From an uncultured Clostridia bacterium (lineage in GTDB: Bacteria; Bacillota; Clostridia; UMGS1810): 64,000 nucleotides of DNA. Positions 33,435-43,170 of the stretch are shown here, in pieces; positions within the stretch are counted from its first letter, which is position 1; every line of letters begins with the position of its first letter. The translations under genes and the position numbers were made by a program. Where the stretch lies: positions 359,028 through 423,027 of the forward strand of contig CAKSPF010000002.1 in the NCBI GenBank assembly GCA_934481345.1, written 5' to 3'. The notes below the pieces were generated by a model. That model was not told the DNA's origin, did no database searches, and worked only from the letters and a program-made list of their open reading frames with translations.

Positions 33435-36239
33435 ATGACACTTGCTGAAAAATTAAGAAAAACACTGTTTGTATTCGCAGTATTTATAGGCATGATGTAT
33501 GCGGGTTCCTGTACGGCTTTTGCCGTGCAGGAATCTGCGGTGCGTATATATACTGTGAAAGACAGCGCAGATAATGCCGAGGTAGGGAAAAACGTCACCA
33601 TAGACGTGTATTACCCGGGGTACGGCCCCGAGTCTGACGCACCTTTAAAGCAAATACTATGCTACCGCGATCAGACCAAGACGGACGCAGACGGCAGCTT
33701 TGCGTTTAAGTTCTGCATCAACGGTGAAGACGGAATTTATCCTGCATATGTACACTGCGAGGGCGAAGAAAACGTCAGATATTATGAGGTCGAAAAAGGC
33801 GGCGAAATTCTGCTTGACGATTGTGAGAGTTATGACCGCGATAACTTTTTGCAGAGCATAAAGGCAAACGGCTACAAAGTGACAGGCTCTGCCGTGTCCG
33901 GCAAAATGTTTGATTCGGAGCATGGGTATTCATTTGTTTTAAAGCCGACAAACGGCAGTGCTTCGCTTATCAGAAAATTTGATGACAGAATAAGTGACGG
34001 TGTGGTGTTGGTAAGCTTTGACGCACTTTTTACACAGACAGATAATTTGCTGTGTCTGCGTATACACAATGATTTAAACTCAGACGACGACCTGTATCAG
34101 TCGATGGCATTCAGCAATACCGGTAAAATCGGTTATTACCGCTCCATGAAGGGGTGGGATTATGTGTCAAATACAAATTATCAGAGCAATGTTTGGCAGA
34201 AGGTAAATGTGTGGCTGGACTTTTATCAGAGAAAAGCAACGGTATATGTCGGAAACCACCTTCTCGGCGAAACCGAGATTGACAGCGGTCTTACTGGAGC
34301 GGCGGGAATAACATTTCTTTCCGAAAAGGATACCGGCGGAGAAATATATATTGACAATATATTTGTGACAGAGGTGAGCCGCAAAACGGCAAATACGGTT
34401 GACGGCGGTATACCGGAATATTTAAAGAGCCCTGTTGCGGTTGATTACCGTCTGGGTGCTGACGGAAACAGATTTTACGGGCTTTCGCCGAAGCTTGACA
34501 TAACAATGTATAATTTTGATTTGCAGTATGATAATGCTGCAGTTAAATACACGGTATACGATTATGACGGCGGTATCGTGCTCGCCGAAACCGTAAGCAA
34601 TGTTACGCTGAATCACGGCAGAAATGTATTCGAAAAACGTTTTACGGGTTTGAAATACGGTGTTATGAGCATAGTTATTGAGATATACGACAGTGAAGAA
34701 AGCCTGATCGGTTCGGGTGAAACTGCTCTTTCGCTTATAAATTCCGTCAGCGTGGCTGCGGACAGCGATAAGGGAGTAGTAATTCACTATAATAACGGTG
34801 ACATAAAAATGCAGGTTGAGGCAGCGGCAAAAGCAGGATTCGGAATTATCCGCGCAGGTCTTACCTGGAACGCATATTCCGAGGCAGGAAACAATATACC
34901 CGAAAAATTCCTTGAGCTGTGCGGATATGCCGAGCAGTACGGCATAAAGTTGTTGGTTCCGCTTTCATACAGTTCTTTTGACGTGCAGAGCGCATGCCCG
35001 CCGTATACCAATGAGGAGATTGCGGCATTTTCGGATTTCTGTTATAATGTTGCGGTAAAGCTTGAGGGCAGGGTTGAGGCATTTGAAATATGGAATGAAT
35101 ATAACATAGAAAGATTCAATCCCGACAACCGCACTGCCGCAGACTATGCAAATATGCTTAAAGGCTCATATGACGCAATAGCGGTAAGGGCTCAGAGCAG
35201 TGCAATGGTTGTGGGCATTGTTTCTTCCGGTACTCCGCTGCAATGGATAGGCGATGTTTTTGAAAATCTTGACGGCGAAAGCTGTTTTGACGCAGTGAGT
35301 ATACATCCGTATGATTCATATAACAGCCCCGAGGGCGGTTATAGGTCTTTTGTAAACAGAGTTTCGGGAGTAAAATCACTTATGCAGGCACATGGTTACG
35401 GCGATGTACCGCTTTGGATAACGGAAATAGGATGGCCGAGTATCCGTGAGAGCACAGGAGAATTTGTAAGCGTTGAGGAACAGGCAAGCTATCTGGTTCG
35501 CGTAAATGTACTGAATGACGCAAACTCACTTGCTCAAAAGCTGTTTATATACAATCTGCAAAATGACGGAAACAATCTTACATACAGAGAGAATAATTAC
35601 GGTTTGCTTGAAACGTGGCGCGATGTTCCGGTACCGAATGCCGCAAAAAAATCCTATGCGGCAGTTGCAAATTTCAACAGCATCATAAGAGGATATGATT
35701 ATTCGGATACGGTTAAAGTAAATAATAACTGCAATGCGTATAAATATATAAATTCACACGGTGAAGAAATGTATGTTGTGTGGACGCTCAGCGGTACGGA
35801 AACATTCCGCGTGAATAAATCAGGCATGGCGGTTTGCGTAAGAGATATGTACGGCAACATTCTGCCGTATTCGGAAAGCGACGGTATAATAAGTATACAA
35901 GCCGGTACATCTCCGGTATATGCAGAACTGAAAAATTTTGATATGCATATAACCGAAAACGGCCGTGAAATAGGCAGCATGGACGAAGTAACCGAAGGCA
36001 AGCTTACCTTTGAAGCAGAAATTGCAGAGAACATGAATTTATATATGATTTATGTCGCATATGAACAAAATGAAATTTTCATGTATGCAGATGTAATAAA
36101 CGACAGCAGTGTATCGGGTAATAATAAATTCAGCAAAGACATTTTTCTTGATAATGCTGAAAAAATATCGTATCTAAGGATATTTGCCTTTGAAAGAGAA
36201 AGTCTGAAACCGATTGCTGCTGTGACGGAATTAAGATGA
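33435..36239 (+). CDS. Secreted clan GH-A glycosidase, paralogue
   Basis: The 934-residue protein has a signal peptide (about 1-32), then an Ig-like domain with VYYPGYGPES and CYRDQTKTDADGSF (about 35-120). A LamG-like domain (130-320), another beta domain and a clan GH-A barrel (about 440-760) follow. The barrel contains EIWNEYNIERF (acid/base Glu555) and LWITEIGWPS (nucleophile Glu664). Its catalytic block is clearly related to the 27579 enzyme, but it lacks the CBM9. It ends with the shared C-terminal domain (IFAFERESLKPI). The N-terminal Ig-like domain is shared with the next gene, a SLH protein, suggesting non-covalent assembly or a common ancestor. Confidence 0.8.
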   Translation: MTLAEKLRKTLFVFAVFIGMMYAGSCTAFAVQESAVRIYTVKDSADNAEVGKNVTIDVYYPGYGPESDAPLKQILCYRDQTKTDADGSFAFKFCINGEDGIYPAYVHCEGEENVRYYEVEKGGEILLDDCESYDRDNFLQSIKANGYKVTGSAVSGKMFDSEHGYSFVLKPTNGSASLIRKFDDRISDGVVLVSFDALFTQTDNLLCLRIHNDLNSDDDLYQSMAFSNTGKIGYYRSMKGWDYVSNTNYQSNVWQKVNVWLDFYQRKATVYVGNHLLGETEIDSGLTGAAGITFLSEKDTGGEIYIDNIFVTEVSRKTANTVDGGIPEYLKSPVAVDYRLGADGNRFYGLSPKLDITMYNFDLQYDNAAVKYTVYDYDGGIVLAETVSNVTLNHGRNVFEKRFTGLKYGVMSIVIEIYDSEESLIGSGETALSLINSVSVAADSDKGVVIHYNNGDIKMQVEAAAKAGFGIIRAGLTWNAYSEAGNNIPEKFLELCGYAEQYGIKLLVPLSYSSFDVQSACPPYTNEEIAAFSDFCYNVAVKLEGRVEAFEIWNEYNIERFNPDNRTAADYANMLKGSYDAIAVRAQSSAMVVGIVSSGTPLQWIGDVFENLDGESCFDAVSIHPYDSYNSPEGGYRSFVNRVSGVKSLMQAHGYGDVPLWITEIGWPSIRESTGEFVSVEEQASYLVRVNVLNDANSLAQKLFIYNLQNDGNNLTYRENNYGLLETWRDVPVPNAAKKSYAAVANFNSIIRGYDYSDTVKVNNNCNAYKYINSHGEEMYVVWTLSGTETFRVNKSGMAVCVRDMYGNILPYSESDGIISIQAGTSPVYAELKNFDMHITENGREIGSMDEVTEGKLTFEAEIAENMNLYMIYVAYEQNEIFMYADVINDSSVSGNNKFSKDIFLDNAEKISYLRIFAFERESLKPIAAVTELR

Positions 36240-36271
36240 TTGCGGTAACATGATAGAAAGGAATTGGCGGA

Positions 36272-37900
36272 ATGAAAAAAACAGTTTTTATACTTACACT
36301 TATAATGACAGTCCTGTGTTGTAAGGCGGTTTTTGCCAAAGAGGCGTCATGGGAACAATCGTCTGTGAACACAATCAGAATATACGGCAGGGCTTTAGAC
36401 GGAGTAAGCGGAAAGACGGTGACGGTTTTCGTATATATGCCCGGATATGATGAAAGTGACATTGCCGGCGGAAACGCGTCTGAAGTGACAGCATATCAGG
36501 ATCAGATAAAAACCGGTGAAGACGGTATATACAATATCGAGATGGGAATAAATGCCGATGGTATTTACAAAGCTCTCGTAAGGGTTGAGGGTGAAGATGA
36601 GATAGCTCAGTGTTTGCCGAAGGTTATGACGCAAAGCGGATACGAGGCGGCAGCAGACGAGATTAACAATGCTGCGTCAGTTGAGGAAATGGCGCAAATT
36701 ATTGAAAAATATGAGGGATATTCAATACTTGCGTATGAAAACAATGCAGGTATAATCCCGAATGAAATTGCAAAAATTCTGTATGAAAGCGTACAGACCG
36801 AGCCGTTTAGCAAAGATGATGTGCAGAAAAATAATGTTTTTTACAGAAAATCCGTTATCCTTGCAGGCTTGCAGAGCGGAAAAATAACTTCGGTATTTGA
36901 CTATGATACCGAGCTTGAACTCGGCAGCAGCGATATTAAAGACTATTACAGAGAGAACTATGTCGGTTCTGCGGTAAAGGCTAATGTTAATTCCCGTATG
37001 AAAAAGGCAGATTTAACTATTGCAAACTTTTCCGATAAGCTTACCGAGGCATTTGTTTTGTCGGTAGTAAAGACTTCCGATGGCGTAGGCAATGCGGTAA
37101 ATGTGCTTAAAGGACTCAGCAAAAACATAGGAATTAATTCATCGATTATAGACAACACTGCGGTAAATGCCGTGTGCGGAAAGGACTATGCGGATTATGC
37201 GGCGCTTATATCCGCACTTAACAAGGCAGCGGATTTCGACGGTTCATCCTCCGGTTCTTCAAAGGGTTCGTCGGGCGGCAGCCGCTTCGTGCCGAGCATT
37301 GAAACCCATGCAACCGATAACGGAAACGGTATTTCACCGATAAGCAACAGTATTTTTTCGGATATATCCTCTGTTCCTTGGGCGCAAACAGCGATTGTAT
37401 ATCTTGCGGAGCAGGGAATTGTCAACGGAAAAACCGAAACCGAATTTTATCCCGGTGACAGCATTACCCGTGCCGAATTTGTGAAAATCCTGGTTAATGC
37501 ATTGGATATAAAATCTGACGGAATCAAAGCGAATATGTTTTCCGACGTTAATGACGGCAACTGGTATTATGACAGTGTAATGCGCGCATACAGTGCCGGT
37601 ATAGTAAACGGTTACAGCGAGGATTTATTCGGAGCAGACAGATTTATAAAGCGTGAGGAAATATGCGTTATGATTTGCCGCGCAAGGGAATACCTCGGTT
37701 ACAAGCTTAGCGGTGAACCGATTGACAATGAAGTATTCAACGATTTTGACAGTATTTCCGAATACGCAAGGGAGTCGGTAGCCGCTCTGTATTCAAACGG
37801 AATTGTGAACGGTACCGGCAACGGTGATTTTGCACCCGGCAGCAATGCAACGCGTGCCGAGGCTGCAAAGATGATGTACATGCTTATAATGCTTAAATAA
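36272..37900 (+). CDS. SLH-anchored surface protein with Ig-like domain
   Basis: The 542-residue protein has a signal peptide (about 1-23) and the same Ig-like domain as the preceding enzyme (VYMPGYDES, YQDQIKTGEDGIY). A helical middle region (about 125-320), a Ser/Gly-rich linker (about 323-340) and three SLH repeats (about 366-412, 421-475, 488-540) follow, with GIVNG and TRAEF/TRAEA motifs. SLH repeats bind pyruvylated cell-wall polymers, so the protein should sit on the wall. It has no enzymatic domain. It may be an anchor or coupling protein for the secreted glycosidases of the operon. A paralogue with the same layout lies at 48323-50014 in the second operon. Confidence 0.85.
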   Translation: MKKTVFILTLIMTVLCCKAVFAKEASWEQSSVNTIRIYGRALDGVSGKTVTVFVYMPGYDESDIAGGNASEVTAYQDQIKTGEDGIYNIEMGINADGIYKALVRVEGEDEIAQCLPKVMTQSGYEAAADEINNAASVEEMAQIIEKYEGYSILAYENNAGIIPNEIAKILYESVQTEPFSKDDVQKNNVFYRKSVILAGLQSGKITSVFDYDTELELGSSDIKDYYRENYVGSAVKANVNSRMKKADLTIANFSDKLTEAFVLSVVKTSDGVGNAVNVLKGLSKNIGINSSIIDNTAVNAVCGKDYADYAALISALNKAADFDGSSSGSSKGSSGGSRFVPSIETHATDNGNGISPISNSIFSDISSVPWAQTAIVYLAEQGIVNGKTETEFYPGDSITRAEFVKILVNALDIKSDGIKANMFSDVNDGNWYYDSVMRAYSAGIVNGYSEDLFGADRFIKREEICVMICRAREYLGYKLSGEPIDNEVFNDFDSISEYARESVAALYSNGIVNGTGNGDFAPGSNATRAEAAKMMYMLIMLK

Positions 37901-37914
37901 AGGGGGATATATAT

Positions 37915-40530
37915 ATGAAAAAAACAATTTCTTTTTTAATCTGCTTCATCCTTCTTTTTAATGCTTTGGTTATAACGGTAAATGCCGAAAGCAGTATCGG
38001 TTCTGACGGCAGACTTGAAGAGGCAAAGGAGCTTTTTGGTATTTTGAAAATAGTTCCGAACACCGCGGAAACTGATGAAAACGCTATGCTCAGCAGAGCC
38101 GAGTTCGCCTTGTATGTGGGAAGAATACTCGGTGCGGACGAATATAAAGGCAGTGACGTAAGATATTTTCGTGATGTTGCTATGGATCACTGGGCGGCAT
38201 CGTCTGTTCAGCTCCTTGCGGAAAGAAACATAATTTCCGTACCGGATGACAGGCTTTTCAGACCCGAAGAATTGATTACCTTTAACGAGGCGGAGAAAAT
38301 ACTGCTGTCCGCGATGGGATATTCGCCATATGCCGAAGCGGCAGGCGGTTTTCCAGCCGGTTATGCTTCCGTTGCAAAAAGACTTGATTTGACGGACGGA
38401 ACAGAAATAACGGCAAATGTTACTCTCGGTCAGGGAATTGTTCTTATATATAATGCACTTAATACTGATTTGTATGACAGTACCAGCTTTAAAAACAATT
38501 CGGCAGTATTTGCCAAAAACGAAGGAACGAACCTTCTTACAACTATGTACGACTGTTATCTTGCCGAAGGACAGTTGACATCCGCAGACGGTGTTTCCGT
38601 AAATTACAATGAAGATGTAAGAAATGACAAGATAAGAATAGACGATACGGACTATTATGCGGATGATTCGCTCAATGCGTATTCGTATCTGGGCCTTAGC
38701 GTGAGAGCGTATTACATAAAAGAAAACAAAAACGATATAGGAAAAATTATACTGATAAAGCGTGATTACAATGAATTTGACAAAATGAATGTAATTGACA
38801 GCGATGATTTCAAATTGGTAGACAGCGAGTACAATCTGTATTACTACACCGACGGCGGCAACACTGAAAAGAAGCTCCGTATAGCGCAAAATGCCAGAAT
38901 TCTCAAAAACGGCGAAATACTTACACAGAAATTAACCGAAGAAATGAACAGCTTTTTCGGAACGGTTACGCTGATTGATTCCGACAATAACAACGTATAC
39001 GATATTGTGCTCATAGATACATATACAAATGCAGTTGTAAAAAGCGTGTCCGAAAAGGATAATACTATATACTTTGACAACGGAAATACACCTCTTTTGG
39101 ATATAGAGAAATACAAAGCCGACAAGAAAACTATCTATAGCAGTGACGGTTATGAAATAACAATCGGAGATATTGAACAGGGGGATATTGTAAGTATATA
39201 TGAATCGGCAAAAACACTTAGAATTTACGATTGCAAAAAGTCGGTAACCGGTGTGTTAAATCACATATACGGAACAGTGCCCGTGAAAATTTCGGTTGGC
39301 GGTGAGGAATATATTGTAGACAGTAATGCAATTGACAAGGATGAGCTTCAGTTGTGTCTGGGAGATGAATGTACAGTAAGCTTTGATATAAGAGGAAATG
39401 TCGCAAATATCAAAAAAGGAACTATTTCCGATTTTAAGACAGGGTATCTTGTCAAGACAGATTTCAAAAGCGGTATTGACAATACCCTTGAGATGAAAAT
39501 TTTTACTGTAAACAACGGTATGCAGGTTTACGGATGCAAGGATAAAGTTGAAATCAACGGTGAAAGAGTCGATAAAAGCATTGCTGTGAATAAACTGAAA
39601 GAAAATACAGGCGCTTCAAAGGCGGAACATTGCAGACAGCTTATTCGATTTAAGACAAATTCAAGCGGAAAAATAACGGCAATTGATACTGACTATTATA
39701 ATCAGGGAAAAGAAAGCGAGGATACCCTCCGAAAGGACGTTGAACTCGGAAAATATGTTTATGCATCATCGCCGAAAATGTTCGGTCCGAAGTGCATAAT
39801 AGATAAAAATACAGTAATTATCGGTGTGCCCGATGAAGATTCATATGCGTCAAGCACTGATAATGACTATGCTCTGATGTCTACCGCAAACTTTAAGAGC
39901 GGAACATCATACAGCATAGAGAGTTACAAAACAGACACCGATACGTTTTATTCAAATATAGTATTGTATAAAGGCTCCGTATCAAAAGCAATAACCCCCG
40001 AAACGGACTTTATGCTTGTAGAAAGCATAGGCCGGGCATCATATGAGGATACTGAATGTGAGTATTTAAGCGGTGCAATAAACGGAACAAAAAAGATATT
40101 TTACGCTGACGAAAAGTTTTCACTTGTCAATGAAGGTGTGGAGGAGGGCGACGTTGTGCGCCTCGGCTACACAAAGGATGACCGTATAAACAGCGTTGAA
40201 ATAATGTATGACTACAGCACCGGAAATCTCAATCAGCACAGGCTGCTTTATGCATCGTTTTTCAATACAATACGCTTTGTATACGGTACTGTCGCCGAGA
40301 AAAACGGCAATTTAATAAAAGTGGGATTTTCTTCGCCTCTTGATTATGATGAAATAGAGGATTTGACGGGAATACCTGTTATGGTATACGATTCTTCTCT
40401 TCGTGAGAATAAGGTATACATAGGAAATTCAGATGATGTGAGAGATTATAAGACATACGGTACAGACGCTTCACGCTTATATGCGCGTACCGAAAACGGA
40501 AAACTGACAAAAATAGTATTATATAAATAA
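37915..40530 (+). CDS. Large SLH-domain surface protein of unknown function
   Basis: The 871-residue protein has a signal peptide (about 1-24). SLH-like repeats lie at its N-terminus (ELFGILKIVP, LSRAEFALYVG, then YFRDVAMDHWAASSV to about residue 140). A PAGYASVAKRLDL segment follows. The long C-terminal part is made of repeated small beta domains with many Asp/Asn/Tyr, for example DDTDYYADDSLNAYSYLG, resembling repeated cell-wall adhesin modules, with no catalytic motif. It starts behind AAAGGGGG. It is paralogous to 50030-52675. The pair is one of the largest unexplained parts of the locus and could form part of a surface polysaccharide-binding machine. Confidence 0.75.
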   Translation: MKKTISFLICFILLFNALVITVNAESSIGSDGRLEEAKELFGILKIVPNTAETDENAMLSRAEFALYVGRILGADEYKGSDVRYFRDVAMDHWAASSVQLLAERNIISVPDDRLFRPEELITFNEAEKILLSAMGYSPYAEAAGGFPAGYASVAKRLDLTDGTEITANVTLGQGIVLIYNALNTDLYDSTSFKNNSAVFAKNEGTNLLTTMYDCYLAEGQLTSADGVSVNYNEDVRNDKIRIDDTDYYADDSLNAYSYLGLSVRAYYIKENKNDIGKIILIKRDYNEFDKMNVIDSDDFKLVDSEYNLYYYTDGGNTEKKLRIAQNARILKNGEILTQKLTEEMNSFFGTVTLIDSDNNNVYDIVLIDTYTNAVVKSVSEKDNTIYFDNGNTPLLDIEKYKADKKTIYSSDGYEITIGDIEQGDIVSIYESAKTLRIYDCKKSVTGVLNHIYGTVPVKISVGGEEYIVDSNAIDKDELQLCLGDECTVSFDIRGNVANIKKGTISDFKTGYLVKTDFKSGIDNTLEMKIFTVNNGMQVYGCKDKVEINGERVDKSIAVNKLKENTGASKAEHCRQLIRFKTNSSGKITAIDTDYYNQGKESEDTLRKDVELGKYVYASSPKMFGPKCIIDKNTVIIGVPDEDSYASSTDNDYALMSTANFKSGTSYSIESYKTDTDTFYSNIVLYKGSVSKAITPETDFMLVESIGRASYEDTECEYLSGAINGTKKIFYADEKFSLVNEGVEEGDVVRLGYTKDDRINSVEIMYDYSTGNLNQHRLLYASFFNTIRFVYGTVAEKNGNLIKVGFSSPLDYDEIEDLTGIPVMVYDSSLRENKVYIGNSDDVRDYKTYGTDASRLYARTENGKLTKIVLYK

Positions 40531-40580
40531 ATTCTAAAATCATTGCAGAAATTTTGCAGGCAGTATAAAAACATACAATC

Positions 40581-40612
40581 AAAAACGGCTGAAGATTATT
40601 TCGGCCGTTTTT
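40581..40612. terminator. Bidirectional terminator between converging genes
   Basis: A 13-bp stem (40581-40593 with 40600-40612, one G-U pair, six-base loop) has A5 on its left arm and T5 on its right arm, so it can terminate both the plus-strand operon and the minus-strand gene at 40627. Confidence 0.85.
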
Positions 40613-40626
40613 GACATATTTGATTA

Positions 40627-41418
40627 TTATTTTTCAATTCTTATCCGATAGTCATCATTTGAATAATTATCTGCCGAGAAGATGCGTATAAAGTATGATC
40701 CGGTATCTAAGCTTGCATTGAGTTTTGTTTCATTTCCGCCGGAATTTTTGGTTTCGACCAATATCTTTAAATCATCATTTAAAATCTGAATTGTAAATGC
40801 GTTTTCGCTTGCCGATGACATATTGGTAAATACTGCCGTTACCTCGCTTTGACCTTCTGTTTTAAAATTAAACAGGTCTATATCATACTTGTTATAGAGA
40901 TTTGCGTTATAGTCTTTTGAATACTCAATGGTAGGGCAGTTTGAAAATGAATTGTTTGTAAATTCGTTTTCGGTGTCTGAGTAGCTTTCCTGTTTATGAT
41001 TAATTTTAAGCGTGTATTCGGAGTCGTTAAATTTGCCGAATGAAGTCACGACAATATATGTTCCGGCATTTGTGCGGAATTTTTTTACTTTATGTACCTT
41101 TTTGCCGTTTATTACAGGATCGTCGGCAGAGTTTTTTTCGTTGATAATCTGATTGTTTCCGATTGCGAGCACAAGTATACGCCATGAGGTTTCGTTAACA
41201 TCTTCCGGATATTCAAGCTCAAGACTTACAAGACCGTATCCGGGCGGATAAACCACATAGGTGTTCCTTTCGCTTGCATATCTTATTTTTCCTGTTATTT
41301 CCGTATTGGCATTAGCTTTGATAGCGCTTGTCATATCATAATATGCAAATACATTTAAAGACCGGCATATAAATGCTGCAAAAATAAGAATTGCCGGTAT
41401 GATTTTCTTGAATTTCAT
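40627..41418 (-). CDS. Secreted protein with two PPC-like beta domains
   Basis: The 263-residue minus-strand protein has a signal peptide (about 1-25). Two beta-sandwich repeats follow (about 40-135 and 165-263), each ending in a strand like SEYTLKINH or DDYRIRIEK. FNFKTEGQSEV and GSYFIRIFSAD are typical of pre-peptidase C-terminal (PPC) domains. PPC domains usually help secretion or binding of exoenzymes; here they stand alone. AGAAAGG precedes the ATG, and a good promoter lies 71 bases upstream. Its transcription converges on the six-gene operon. Function is unknown. Confidence 0.7.
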   Translation of the reverse strand: MKFKKIIPAILIFAAFICRSLNVFAYYDMTSAIKANANTEITGKIRYASERNTYVVYPPGYGLVSLELEYPEDVNETSWRILVLAIGNNQIINEKNSADDPVINGKKVHKVKKFRTNAGTYIVVTSFGKFNDSEYTLKINHKQESYSDTENEFTNNSFSNCPTIEYSKDYNANLYNKYDIDLFNFKTEGQSEVTAVFTNMSSASENAFTIQILNDDLKILVETKNSGGNETKLNASLDTGSYFIRIFSADNYSNDDYRIRIEK

Positions 41419-41488
41419 AAAAGTTTATCAATCCTTTCTGACGTTTTAAATTCAACTGATATACTTCTGATAATAGAATTACATACTC

Positions 41489-41517
41489 AGTATAGCATTG
41501 AAAAAATCAAAAGTAAA
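41489..41517 (-). promoter_or_regulatory. Promoter of the PPC-like gene
   Basis: On the minus strand TTTACT (41512-41517) and TATACT (41489-41494) are 17 bases apart, 71 bases upstream of the start codon. It lies back-to-back with the promoter of the ABC operon. Confidence 0.65.
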
Positions 41518-41555
41518 GTAATTTTCACCAAAAATAAAGCTGATAAATTATCAAC

Positions 41556-41585
41556 TTTACAACAATAATACCACCATGCTATAAT
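41556..41585 (+). promoter_or_regulatory. Promoter of the ABC transporter operon
   Basis: TTTACA (41556-41561) and a perfect TATAAT (41580-41585) are 18 bases apart, 75 bases before the binding-protein gene. It is divergent from the minus-strand promoter at 41489-41517, so the 38 bases between them could hold a shared operator. Confidence 0.7.
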
Positions 41586-41660
41586 TTAACAAAACACAGC
41601 TTCTGCCGAATACAGATGTTTTCGGAGATGACGCAAATTATCTTTTTAGGAGGAAGAGAA

Positions 41661-43037
41661 ATGAAAAAAAGGGGTATCACAAAAATCTTGTGCGCCGGTT
41701 TGATTCTTGCTACGGCAGTATCGTTTTCCGGATGCAAAAAGAAAGAAGTGAACAGCGGCAACGTTAAGACAATAACCATTTGGTCGGCGAACGGACACAA
41801 TAAAGACTACTATACTTCAAAAGTTGAAGAATTCAATTCCGGAGTAGGTAAGGAACGCGGTCTTAAAATTGACTACCAGGTTATTGCCGATATGAACAAA
41901 ATGGTAGAGCTTGGTATGCAGACAGGCGAACTTCCGCATATGTTTGCAGGCTCAAACTTAAAGACACTTGTAGAAAAAGATTTGATAATTCCTATAACCG
42001 ATTTACCGGGCGGCGATAAGTTCCTGGAAAATCATACATATGACCAGAGTGAAGAATGTATGTTTGACGGCAAGGTATATTGCTTCTCACTCACAACGGG
42101 TCCGAGAGCACTGCTTTACAATAAGGATATGTTTAAAAAAGCAGGCATCGTGGATGAAAACGGCGAGCCTACACCTCCGAAGAATTTCAAAGAGTTGAGA
42201 GAGTATGCTAAAAAGCTTACCAACGCTTCAAAAGATGAATACGGTTTAATTCTTCCTTTCAAATGGCAGGGATGTTTGAATGACTGGACAGGAATGGCTC
42301 AGCAGCTTAACGGTTTCGGTTCATACAATCCGAAAACAGGTAAATATGATTTCTCGGCATATGAGCCAATACTTAATACACTTATGGACATCAAAGCGGA
42401 CGGCAGTATCGTTCCCGGTTCCGAAGGTATAGACAACGACCCTGCAAGAGCTCGTTTCGGCAAGGGCGGTATAGGAATGAAGTTCGGTTACTATTGGGAT
42501 TACGGTGTTCTTACCACGCAGTTCCCGGCTAAAATCGACTGGGGCGTTGCTCCGTATCCGGTTGAGGCAGAGGACGGAAAAAGATACAAACAGCTTTCCG
42601 GTGACGGTTATTCCTCCAAAATCAACAAATCTGTTCTTGAAGATATAGGCGGAGAGGATTTCATGTTCTTCTATAACTGGTGGTTCTCCGATGATTTCAG
42701 AGCAGGACTGTATAAGGGCGGATACGATATACCTAAGGATCAGAGAGTTATAGACAGCGTTAAGTTTGAAAAAGGCGAGCTTGAGCAGTGGCAGGATTTC
42801 GGAAAACTCGTAAGCATTTCTGCACCCGGACCGATTGCCGCTCAGACTGATACAAGCGGTAAACTTAAAATGCAGGATGACTTCCTGAAAAATGTATGGA
42901 ACGGAAAGGAAAGTGTAGAATCCTTTGTTAAACGCAAAGAGGCGGAATATAACGAGGGCATCGAAAAATATAAAAAGGCAAATCCTGATTACGATATAAA
43001 CACGGCTATAGATAAGGATTGGGATATATCATATTAG
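41661..43037 (+). CDS. ABC transporter sugar-binding lipoprotein
   Basis: The start is the ATG at 41661 behind TAGGAGGAAG. The 458-residue protein has a lipoprotein signal with lipobox SFSGC (lipidated Cys25). It has the fold features of extracellular solute-binding protein family 1: TITIWSANGHN, then the hinge segment YSLTTGPRALLYNKDMFKKAG and GGIGMKFGYYWDYG. It would capture oligosaccharides released by the surface enzymes and hand them to the two permeases downstream. It is the first gene of the nine-gene operon. The 134-bp gap behind it holds a stable stem-loop that could favour higher expression of this gene over the permeases. Confidence 0.9.
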   Translation: MKKRGITKILCAGLILATAVSFSGCKKKEVNSGNVKTITIWSANGHNKDYYTSKVEEFNSGVGKERGLKIDYQVIADMNKMVELGMQTGELPHMFAGSNLKTLVEKDLIIPITDLPGGDKFLENHTYDQSEECMFDGKVYCFSLTTGPRALLYNKDMFKKAGIVDENGEPTPPKNFKELREYAKKLTNASKDEYGLILPFKWQGCLNDWTGMAQQLNGFGSYNPKTGKYDFSAYEPILNTLMDIKADGSIVPGSEGIDNDPARARFGKGGIGMKFGYYWDYGVLTTQFPAKIDWGVAPYPVEAEDGKRYKQLSGDGYSSKINKSVLEDIGGEDFMFFYNWWFSDDFRAGLYKGGYDIPKDQRVIDSVKFEKGELEQWQDFGKLVSISAPGPIAAQTDTSGKLKMQDDFLKNVWNGKESVESFVKRKEAEYNEGIEKYKKANPDYDINTAIDKDWDISY

Positions 43038-43046
43038 TCTGTTAAA

Positions 43047-43076
43047 CGGGGACTTGAGGATTATTCCAAGTCCCCG
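43047..43076 (+). promoter_or_regulatory. Stable intercistronic stem-loop after the binding-protein gene
   Basis: CGGGGACTTG (43047-43056) pairs perfectly with CAAGTCCCCG (43067-43076). No T run follows, so rather than full termination it probably stabilises the upstream mRNA or gives partial termination, as known for several binding-protein-dependent transporter operons. Confidence 0.6.
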
Positions 43077-43170
43077 CTGTTATTGTCGGAAAACAAATCC
43101 GGGGCTTTTTACGGATAAATTTGTTGTCAGACAAAGCATCAGCGGATTTTAACATAGGAGGGTATTGTAT

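Noticed and set aside
37915..40530. Transglutaminase or peptidase activity in the large SLH protein
   Set aside because: No catalytic Cys-His-Asp or HExxH pattern is present; the protein has almost no cysteine in suitable context.
43047..43076. Full Rho-independent terminator after the sugar-binding protein gene
   Set aside because: The stem is strong but no T run follows and the permease genes lack their own clear promoter, so partial termination or mRNA stabilisation is more likely.
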